The notes under the pieces: generated by a model
What the model saw: only the letters and a program-made list of their open reading frames with translations
Database searches by the model: none
What the model was told of the DNA's origin: nothing
Program-made: the position numbers and the translations under genes
Assembly (NCBI GenBank): GCA_014727835.1
Contig: WJMT01000050.1
Span: 1-46,888, forward strand
DNA: 46,888 nucleotides
DNA from: Candidatus Aminicenantota bacterium
Lineage (GTDB): Bacteria; Acidobacteriota; Aminicenantia; Aminicenantales; Aminicenantaceae
Direction: 5' to 3'
In this document: piece after piece, positions 33,262-39,804 of the stretch
Position numbering within the stretch: position 1 is the first letter of the stretch
Layout: each line of letters opens with the position of its first letter

Positions 33262-33291
33262 ATTATATTTTTTAGAGTTTATTTATGTCAA
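33262..33291 (-). promoter_or_regulatory. Consensus sigma-70 promoter of nuoJKLMN
   Basis: On the minus strand TTGACA (33291-33286) and TATAAT (33267-33262) match consensus exactly, with an 18-bp spacer. The expected RNA start near 33255 leaves a leader of about 8 nt before the nuoJ ATG. This shows that nuoJKLMN is transcribed on its own. Confidence 0.75.
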
Positions 33292-33328
33292 GTAAATATT
33301 TAAGATTAAAATTATTTGACACGAATGG

Positions 33329-33358
33329 TTGTGAAGTTCCCCGTTCCTGTGTTATAAT
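33329..33358 (+). promoter_or_regulatory. Promoter of the initiator tRNA gene
   Basis: TTGTGA and a consensus TATAAT (33353-33358) with 18-bp spacing would start RNA about 4 nt before the tRNA. It lies back to back with the nuoJ promoter. Confidence 0.6.
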
Positions 33359-33368
33359 CATTCGCGAC

Positions 33369-33445
<77 letters not shown>

Positions 33446-33488
33446 TCCTGACCTTTTTTCTTTTTGATTTGAAATAAGACTTAGAAAA

Positions 33489-34475
33489 TCATTTTTTAAA
33501 GGTTTTTAAATACTGGGCTCGAAAATAAGACTGGGCCTCTCCCATATCCTTGAAGCTCAGCTGCTGGTTTTTCAGAGATAGTTCTCCTTGAAACTCCTGA
33601 ATAGACTGAAACTTTTTTTCATCCATCCAGGTCTTGAGTTCATTCAAGATCTCTTTGGTCTGTTCCAGTCCTTTTTCATAAAAAATCGTGCAGATCTGCA
33701 CGCAAGAAGCACCCGCTAAAATGTGTTTGATCAGATCTTTTCCGTTTCTCACACCGCCGGAAGAGGAGATGTCACAATCAATTCTGCCTGCAAGCAGCGC
33801 AACCCATCTGAGTGTCCGGTGGAAATCACCTTTCCCTTTTATGTTATTTGTGCTGAGGGTATCCAATCTCACATCCGGCTCAAGAAACCAATTGAAAAAC
33901 ACCAATCCGTCACATCCGGCATCAGACAGTCTGTTAGTCAAATAGGGGAGAGAAGTGATTTGATGGTTCAGTTTCACTGCGACAGGAATGGATACCACTT
34001 TTTTGATGCTCTTTAAGATGTCCAAATACTGCTGTTCGTATTCAGAGCCGGACTTTTCAAGTTCAAGAGGAAGGGAATAAATATTCAGTTCCAGTCCGTC
34101 AGCCCCTGCATCTTGAAACTGTTCGGCAAATGTTGGCCATAATTTGGGTGAACGGCAGTTGATGCTGGCTATAATAGGGATATCAGTTTTTTGTTTGGCT
34201 TTGTCGATCATCTGAAATATTTTTTGAGGGGCGTATTCCAAAAGCCCCCCTTCCCGAAGGTAATCCACAGCTTCCGGATAAATATTGGAGTATTTGTCAT
34301 AGACATCTTTTTCTGAGATCAGCTGTTCTTCAAAGATGGACTTTAAAACCACCCCTCCGACTCCTGCGGCATCACATTTGAGAATTCCGTTTAAAGAATC
34401 GGTCAATCCACTGCTTGCGGCAAGGACCGGATTTTTCATTTCCAATCCCATATAAGAAGTTGATGTATCTGCCAT
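33489..34475 (-). CDS. Dihydroorotate dehydrogenase-like flavoprotein
   Basis: The 328-residue TIM-barrel protein begins TSYMGLEMKNPVLAASSGLTDSLNGI, as class 1 dihydroorotate dehydrogenases do, and ends with the FMN phosphate site SSSGGVRNGKDLIKHILAGASCVQI. The catalytic loop that normally reads LNxSCPN reads LNIYSLP, so the catalytic cysteine or serine is not at its usual place. Many anaerobes carry such DHOD-like proteins beside a true PyrD; the reaction is unknown. ATG at 34475 has GGGAGAAGG upstream; a GTG ten codons earlier is less likely. Its 3' end is 43 nt from the convergent tRNA-fMet. Confidence 0.82.
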   Translation of the reverse strand: MADTSTSYMGLEMKNPVLAASSGLTDSLNGILKCDAAGVGGVVLKSIFEEQLISEKDVYDKYSNIYPEAVDYLREGGLLEYAPQKIFQMIDKAKQKTDIPIIASINCRSPKLWPTFAEQFQDAGADGLELNIYSLPLELEKSGSEYEQQYLDILKSIKKVVSIPVAVKLNHQITSLPYLTNRLSDAGCDGLVFFNWFLEPDVRLDTLSTNNIKGKGDFHRTLRWVALLAGRIDCDISSSGGVRNGKDLIKHILAGASCVQICTIFYEKGLEQTKEILNELKTWMDEKKFQSIQEFQGELSLKNQQLSFKDMGEAQSYFRAQYLKTFKK

Positions 34476-34542
34476 TGCCTTCTCCCTTTTCACATGGTTT
34501 GACACCAGTTTAGTTTGTAATCAGATTGAATCAGGAACTCAG

Positions 34543-34570
34543 ATTATACACTCAATGAAAAGAGAATCAA
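34543..34570 (-). promoter_or_regulatory. Probable promoter of the DHOD-like gene
   Basis: Minus-strand TTGATT (34570-34565) and consensus TATAAT (34548-34543) with a 16-bp spacer, about 68 bp upstream of the preferred ATG. Confidence 0.5.
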
Positions 34571-34591
34571 AGTATTGGATTGGTATTCATA

Positions 34592-34620
34592 TTGCACATG
34601 TGAACTCCAGGTGGTATAAA
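34592..34620 (+). promoter_or_regulatory. Probable promoter of the LigD phosphoesterase gene, very close to the start codon
   Basis: TTGCAC and TATAAA with a 17-bp spacer. Expected RNA start is near 34627, about 8 nt before the ATG, and there is no Shine-Dalgarno, so the message would be nearly leaderless. Confidence 0.5.
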
Positions 34621-34634
34621 AAAAAATAGATTCC

Positions 34635-35090
34635 ATGAGCTTGAATGAATACAAAAAGAAAAGAGATTTCAAAAAGACCTCTGAACCGGATAGATCTTCA
34701 AAAACCAAACAGAAAAAGGAACTGATCTATGTGATCCAGCGGCATCAGGCCTCTCATCTGCATTATGACCTTCGGCTGGAAAAAGAAGGTGTGCTCAAAA
34801 GCTGGGCTGTTCCTAAAAAACCTCCTTTAAAAAAAGGAGTGAAGAGGTTAGCGGTGCAGACTGAAGACCACCCTCTGGGTTATGAAAATTTTGAAGGTGA
34901 GATCCCGGAGGGCCAGTATGGAGCAGGAACAGTGCAGATCTGGGATAAAGGAACCTATCGTTTTCTTGAGAAGACCTCTTCCAAGTGGATCATTGATTTA
35001 TCCGGAGATCGGCTCAAGGGAAAACATGCCTTAATCAAACTGAAAAAAAAAGATCCCGATGATAAAAACTGGCTCTTTTTTAAACTTTAG
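34635..35090 (+). CDS. Stand-alone LigD-type 3'-phosphoesterase
   Basis: The 151-residue protein is the phosphoesterase module of the bacterial NHEJ ligase LigD without ligase or polymerase domains. It trims 3'-phosphates and ribonucleotides at DNA ends. Residues H37, H43, D45 and H79 lie in RHQASHLHYDLRLE and AVQTEDHPLGYENFEG, at a constant offset of five from the H42, H48, D50, H84 set of the Pseudomonas enzyme. GVLKSWAVPKKPP and PEGQYGAGTVQIWDKGTY are also conserved. The N-terminal 28 residues are basic and probably flexible. No Ku or ligase gene is nearby. It ends in a 4-nt convergent overlap with the ferritin-like gene. Confidence 0.92.
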   Translation: MSLNEYKKKRDFKKTSEPDRSSKTKQKKELIYVIQRHQASHLHYDLRLEKEGVLKSWAVPKKPPLKKGVKRLAVQTEDHPLGYENFEGEIPEGQYGAGTVQIWDKGTYRFLEKTSSKWIIDLSGDRLKGKHALIKLKKKDPDDKNWLFFKL

Positions 35091-35566
35091 TATTCTTCCA
35101 GATGATTGAACTCTGCATCTTCCAGCCAGGTTTCCGGCCTTGAAACAAAATTAATGATGTTTTCCAACAGGAAATAATGACGTTTTTCTTCTTCAGCAAT
35201 TTTTAACAACATTTCTTTTTGCACCGGATCATGGACTTCAGAAGCTTTCTGTTCATAGAATTCTTTACTTTTTTCTTCAATCTCTTGGGCTTTTTTGTAC
35301 AAATCCTTTTGGCCTATATCCGGATCCACCTTTGTCCCTTTCATCTTTGTGAAGATGTTTTTGCTTTGTTTTAAAACATCTGTTTCTTTCATAGATGGAT
35401 TTGTTTTTTTAGCCATGGATTTGAAGGTTTTGTAATGCTTGACTTCATCATCTGCCAGCATGTTCAGTATGTTTTTAATCCCAGGACTGTTTACTTTCTC
35501 AGATAATTCACGATAATATTTTTCTCCGTCTTTTTCTAATTTCATGGCATATTCAAAAATATTCAT
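35087..35566 (-). CDS. Ferritin-like/rubrerythrin-type diiron protein without rubredoxin domain
   Basis: The 159-residue protein forms a predicted four-helix bundle with two half-sites: KLEKDGEKYYREL with E41xxH44 (ADDEVKHY), and AQEIEEKSKEFYEQ with E127xxH130 (AEEEKRHY). This is the rubrerythrin diiron pattern, but there is no cysteine in the protein, so the rubredoxin Fe(SCys)4 domain is absent. Such proteins reduce peroxide or store iron; an electron donor would have to be separate. It is divergent from the Ni-SOD gene, which suggests a common oxidative-stress context. Confidence 0.82.
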   Translation of the reverse strand: MNIFEYAMKLEKDGEKYYRELSEKVNSPGIKNILNMLADDEVKHYKTFKSMAKKTNPSMKETDVLKQSKNIFTKMKGTKVDPDIGQKDLYKKAQEIEEKSKEFYEQKASEVHDPVQKEMLLKIAEEEKRHYFLLENIINFVSRPETWLEDAEFNHLEEY

Positions 35567-35650
35567 TTCACGTTCCTTTAATTTGGTGTGTTTTTCATGG
35601 TAACAAAAGTTATGAAAATGAGCAAAAAATTATTTGTGTTTTCCTTAATA

Positions 35651-35676
35651 ATGGATTCTGATATATTAGAATCCAT
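35651..35676. promoter_or_regulatory. 26-bp near-perfect palindrome between the ferritin-like and Ni-SOD genes
   Basis: Arms ATGGATTCT (35651-35659) and AGAATCCAT (35668-35676) are perfectly complementary. The 8-bp centre G-ATATAT-T is palindromic except for its outer pair. A TACAAT at 35682-35687 could be the Ni-SOD -10 element, placing the palindrome over the -35 region. The size suits a dimeric regulator; it does not clearly match the PerR/Fur consensus. Confidence 0.55.
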
Positions 35677-35715
35677 GCGTTTACAATATCTAAAAACAAA
35701 AAAGGGGTAAAAATA

Positions 35716-36216
35716 ATGAAAAAAACCTTTTTGATCGTTTTGTGTTTGGTGTTTTTGTTTTCTTTAAAGATCTCTGTTTTTTCTCACTGTGAGATTCCCT
35801 GTGGAATTTACAATGATGAGATGAGGTTTGAGCTCATTATGGAACACATCCAGACCATTGAAAAAGCCATTCATGAGATCACCCATTTATCAGAAAGCAG
35901 GTGGAAAGTCTATAAATTATCAGAATCACCAGATCCGGTAAATTTCAATCAGATGGTGAGATGGATCACCAATAAAGAAAAACACGCAGAAGAGATTCAG
36001 CACATCATCAGCCAATATTTCTTGACCCAACGAATCAAATTGAATCAAGATTCAGGAGGCCTGGATTCAGAGAAATACACCCATCAATTGGCTTTGTGTC
36101 ACCAGATTCTCATCTATGCAATGAAGTGCAAACAGAGTCTTGACCTGTCCTATGTGGAAGAGTTGAAAAAGAGTGCGGCAGAATTCAAAAAATCCTATTT
36201 CAAAAAACAAAAATAG
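35716..36216 (+). CDS. sodN: Nickel superoxide dismutase with Sec signal peptide
   Basis: Residues 24-32 are HCEIPCGIY, the nickel-hook sequence of Ni-SOD (HCxxPCGxY), in which the N-terminal amine and side chain of His1 plus Cys2 and Cys6 bind nickel to dismutate superoxide. Residues 1-23 are a classical signal peptide (basic MKK, then a hydrophobic core, then KISVFS) whose cleavage after VFS would expose H24 as residue 1. Known Streptomyces-type enzymes instead have a short propeptide removed by SodX, and are cytoplasmic. The body is a helical bundle (MRFELIMEHIQTIEKAI, NQMVRWITNKEKHAEEIQHIISQYF). The mature protein is about 143 residues, longer than the usual 117. AAGGGG precedes the ATG. 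A nitroreductase gene follows after 15 nt. No sodX-like gene was found. Confidence 0.88.
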   Translation: MKKTFLIVLCLVFLFSLKISVFSHCEIPCGIYNDEMRFELIMEHIQTIEKAIHEITHLSESRWKVYKLSESPDPVNFNQMVRWITNKEKHAEEIQHIISQYFLTQRIKLNQDSGGLDSEKYTHQLALCHQILIYAMKCKQSLDLSYVEELKKSAAEFKKSYFKKQK

Positions 36217-36231
36217 GGGATTCCTAAATCA

Positions 36232-36789
36232 ATGGATGTGGCTAAAGCCATCAAAGAAAGAAGAGCTTTTCGGTCTTTGATCCCCGCAGATATTGACAAA
36301 CAAGTCATCCGTGAACTAGCTGAAAGTCTACAGCTGGCACCTTCCTGCTTCAACAATCAGCCATGGCGGTTTGTGTTTGTCTATGATCCAAAAGTGCTCA
36401 AAAAAATGCACGAGGTTCTGTTTAAGGGAAACGAATGGGCTCAGAAAGCCTCTCTGATCATTGCAGTGTTCAGTAAAAAAGAAGATGATTGTGTGATCAG
36501 GGATAGGGAATATCATCAATTTGATTTGGGAATGAGTGTGGGGTTGCTCCTGTTGAGAGCCACAGAAATGGGGCTTGTGGCGCATCCGATAGCGGGTTAC
36601 AGCCCCAAAAAGACCAGAGAAATTTTAGGTATTCCCAAGGAATATCAAGTCATCACTTTGATCATTGTGGGAAGGCACACTACTGAAATCAATCCTGTTC
36701 TATCGGAGCAGCAGAAAAAGGCTGAAAAAAAACGACCTCTCCGAAAGGATCTGAATGATTTCGTGTTTCACAATCATTTCAAGACTTGA
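36232..36789 (+). CDS. Nitroreductase-family FMN oxidoreductase
   Basis: The 185-residue protein has the N-terminal FMN motif AIKERRAFRSL and SLQLAPSCFNNQPWRFVFV, the central helix DLGMSVGLLLLRATEMGL, and VITLIIVGRH near the C-terminus. Members reduce nitro groups, quinones or flavins with NAD(P)H as homodimers. It is short, lacking insertions, like enzymes common in anaerobes. It lies 15 nt after the Ni-SOD gene and is probably in the same transcript, which hints at a redox-stress role; the true substrate is unknown. Confidence 0.88.
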   Translation: MDVAKAIKERRAFRSLIPADIDKQVIRELAESLQLAPSCFNNQPWRFVFVYDPKVLKKMHEVLFKGNEWAQKASLIIAVFSKKEDDCVIRDREYHQFDLGMSVGLLLLRATEMGLVAHPIAGYSPKKTREILGIPKEYQVITLIIVGRHTTEINPVLSEQQKKAEKKRPLRKDLNDFVFHNHFKT

Positions 36790-36855
36790 TTTGACTTGCA
36801 AATTGTTGACTCTTCATTTTTTGACCATAAAATGCTTTTTTTAAAGGAGAAAACC

Positions 36856-39780
36856 ATGAACCCAAAATCCCATTTGTTCAAATCCGTTGGTGTGGCCTGT
36901 CTTCTGGCTTTTTTTGTCTCAGTTTCAACTGGATTGTCTCAGAAAGCCGTTGATGAAGACTACAGCAAAAAAATCAAAGAATTCACCACTGAAGACTTTT
37001 TTCTTACTGAATTGGTGGATCATCTTCCTGCATCTGATTCTGTTCCTGACCCCGAAGATATTTTAGGAGTCATTGCCGGAGCTCCGAATGTTCTTCACAA
37101 TACAGGAGAGATCGAAAAATACCTGAAAGCTGTGGCAGAAGCAAGCCCCCGGGTGATGTATTTTTCTATAGGAAGTTCTGATGAGGGAAAAAACATGCCT
37201 TCCCTGGCACTGTCCTCCGTCCAAAACATCCAGAGGATACAGAGAATCAAAGAGATCTGTGCCCGTCTTGCAGACCCCCGACAATTAGATACATCCCAAG
37301 CAGAGAGCTTGATGGAAGAAGGAGTTCCTATTTACTGGATCACCGGAGGGCTTCATTCTCCTGAATGCGGTTCTCCTGAGATGTTGATGGAATTGGCCTA
37401 CCGTTTGGCAGTGGATGAGTCAGATTTTTACAACATCATCCGAGATAACATGGTCATTCTCATGACCCCTGTCATTGAAGTAGACGGCAGGGACCGGTAT
37501 GTGGACACTTACCGTTATAAAAAAGATCATGATGATAAAAAAACCATCCCTCTTGTCTACTGGGGAAATTATGTGGCTCACGATAATAACAGGGATAACA
37601 TCGGTCTGGCCCTGACTCTCACCAACAACCTGTTACAAACTTATTTTGAATGGCATCCCTGCATCATGCATGATCTTCACGAATCCGTTCCTTATTTGTA
37701 TACCTCTACTGGAACCGGTCCTTACAATGCCTGGTTGGATCCGATCACCATCCATGAATGGCATGAACTGGCATATGTGGAAGTCTCAGAAATGAACAAA
37801 CAGGGTGTTCCCGGAGTATGGACCCATGGATTCTACAATGGGTGGGCTCCCAGTTACGCCTTTTACATCGCCATGTACCACAATTCCACCGGACGGTTTT
37901 ATGAAACATTTGGCGGGACCGGTGCAGACACTATGGTCCGCAGAGTGGGGGGGCAGTCTCAACGGGCCTGGTACAGACAGAATCCTCCCCTGCCTTCTGT
38001 GAAATGGTCTTTCCGGAACAACATCAATCTTCAGCAGAGTGCTCTGCTGTATGCTCTCCATCATGTGGCAGAGAACCATGATAAATTTTTAAATCAGTTT
38101 TACCTCAAAAGCAAGCGGTCTGTAGCCAAGGCCGTTACTGAAGGACCTGCTGCCTGGGTTATTCCTGGAAAAGGAAGAAGACCCTTGGCTGCAGCTGATT
38201 TGATCAACCTTCTGCGAAAACACGGAGTGGAAGTGCACAGAGCCCAGAAAAAATTCGAGGTCCAAAAAAAAGAATTTCCGGAGAAAAGTTATATCATCCG
38301 GATGGACCAGCCCTACAGCCGATGCGCTGACATGCTTTTAGATACCCAGTACTTCAATCCCAATGACCCGGCCCCTTATGATGATGCAGGCTGGACATTA
38401 GGCCCTCTGCATGATGTGAAAACAATTAGAGTTACCGATCAGCAAATACTGGATGTCCCTATGAATCTCGTTTCAGACGACGTCCACATCAGAGGAGAAA
38501 TGCTTTATCCAAAGAAAGCAGAAGCCTTTGTCATCGATCACAATGCGGAAAATGCACTCACCAGGCTGCGTTATGAACTCAAGGATTTTGAAATCCGTGC
38601 TGCAGAAAAAAGTTTTGAAGTGAATGACCGATCTTTTAGGAGAGGAAGCTTCATCATTCCTGTGAATGATCAGAACACGGATTTTCATTCTCAGTTGGAA
38701 CAAGCTGTGCAAAGGCATGGATTGAAGGCATGGGGGATCAAGAAAATGCCTGATGTCCAGAGTCATGAGCTCTCAGTTCCCCGGATCGCACTTCTTCATA
38801 CCTGGATATTCACTCAAAATGAGGGATGGTTTCGAATCGCTTTTGAAAAACAGGGGATACCTTATTCATACATTTCCGTACATGATATCAGGGAGATTAA
38901 AAATCTAAAGGAAAAATATGATGTCATTATTTTCCCTCCGGTGATGTTGGGGGATGCTCAGAGATTAGTCAATGGAGTGGGAGGGGACTCTCCTGTGCCA
39001 TGGAAGAAAATGGAAAAGTACCCCCACTTGGGAGGTCCTGACTCGATTGATGATATCAGAGGCGGAATGGGTCTTGAGGGAGTGGTTCATTTGAAAAATT
39101 TCATTCAGGACGGTGGACTTTTTATTCCCATAACCACAAACGCTGTTTTACCTTTGGACTATGGTATTGTCGAAAGTGTAGCTGTGATCCAGCCCAAGAA
39201 ATTAAGGATGTCCGGATCAGTGCTTCAGGCTAGGATCACTGATCAAACAAGCCCTGTCGTGTATGGATATGGCAAGACTCTGGGTGTTTATTTCAACGGC
39301 AATCCTGTTCTTGAAGCAGGGATCCAAGCAGCCACCGGAGGCGTTGATTTCTCCACTCTCTTCGGAGGAGGAGGAAAAGGACGACCCAGCGGCAGAGGGG
39401 GCTTGGATGATGATGATGTGATACAGGGACGTCCTCACGAATGGGGCAAATCATCCGGAGGCGGAACCGGCATTCCCCCTGAATATAAAGACATGATGGC
39501 CTTGTTCATGCCCCCTGATCTTCAGGATGTTCGGGTCATTCTTCGCTTTGAAAGAGAACAGAATCTTCTGATCAGCGGAATGATGGAGGGAGGCAAAGAG
39601 CTTCAGAACAAGCCAGCTGTGATCGATGTGCCTGTGGGAAAGGGACATGTTTTGTTTTTTGCCATCAATCCAATGTGGAGGCATGAAACACTGGGAAGCT
39701 TTTCTCTGCTGTTCAATGCGGCTTTGAACCATGACCACCTGGATGCGGGCCGGAGAAAAACAAAACCTGACACAGAATAA
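36856..39780 (+). CDS. Large exported M14-family zinc carboxypeptidase
   Basis: ATG at 36856 has AAAGGAGAAAACC upstream and yields a 974-residue protein with a signal peptide (SVGVACLLAFFVSVSTGLS). The N-terminal M14 domain has zinc ligands H167 and E170 (GLHSPECGSPEM) and H275 (HDLHES), with long insertions. Residues 400-830 hold additional domains including a Rossmann-like segment (VIIFPPVMLGDAQRL). A Gly/Asp-rich low-complexity stretch at about residues 835-875 (FGGGGKGRPSGRGG and DDDDV) precedes a C-terminal domain. This long architecture is found in secreted peptidases of protein degraders. The upstream extension of 20 codons in the same frame is not supported. Confidence 0.87.
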   Translation: MNPKSHLFKSVGVACLLAFFVSVSTGLSQKAVDEDYSKKIKEFTTEDFFLTELVDHLPASDSVPDPEDILGVIAGAPNVLHNTGEIEKYLKAVAEASPRVMYFSIGSSDEGKNMPSLALSSVQNIQRIQRIKEICARLADPRQLDTSQAESLMEEGVPIYWITGGLHSPECGSPEMLMELAYRLAVDESDFYNIIRDNMVILMTPVIEVDGRDRYVDTYRYKKDHDDKKTIPLVYWGNYVAHDNNRDNIGLALTLTNNLLQTYFEWHPCIMHDLHESVPYLYTSTGTGPYNAWLDPITIHEWHELAYVEVSEMNKQGVPGVWTHGFYNGWAPSYAFYIAMYHNSTGRFYETFGGTGADTMVRRVGGQSQRAWYRQNPPLPSVKWSFRNNINLQQSALLYALHHVAENHDKFLNQFYLKSKRSVAKAVTEGPAAWVIPGKGRRPLAAADLINLLRKHGVEVHRAQKKFEVQKKEFPEKSYIIRMDQPYSRCADMLLDTQYFNPNDPAPYDDAGWTLGPLHDVKTIRVTDQQILDVPMNLVSDDVHIRGEMLYPKKAEAFVIDHNAENALTRLRYELKDFEIRAAEKSFEVNDRSFRRGSFIIPVNDQNTDFHSQLEQAVQRHGLKAWGIKKMPDVQSHELSVPRIALLHTWIFTQNEGWFRIAFEKQGIPYSYISVHDIREIKNLKEKYDVIIFPPVMLGDAQRLVNGVGGDSPVPWKKMEKYPHLGGPDSIDDIRGGMGLEGVVHLKNFIQDGGLFIPITTNAVLPLDYGIVESVAVIQPKKLRMSGSVLQARITDQTSPVVYGYGKTLGVYFNGNPVLEAGIQAATGGVDFSTLFGGGGKGRPSGRGGLDDDDVIQGRPHEWGKSSGGGTGIPPEYKDMMALFMPPDLQDVRVILRFEREQNLLISGMMEGGKELQNKPAVIDVPVGKGHVLFFAINPMWRHETLGSFSLLFNAALNHDHLDAGRRKTKPDTE

Positions 39781-39804
39781 GAAATCAACACATAGACAAT
39801 CCGG

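Noticed and set aside
33316-33321. Consensus TTGACA on the plus strand as the -35 of the initiator tRNA
   Set aside because: It is 31 bp from the TATAAT at 33353, too far; TTGTGA at 33329 has workable spacing.
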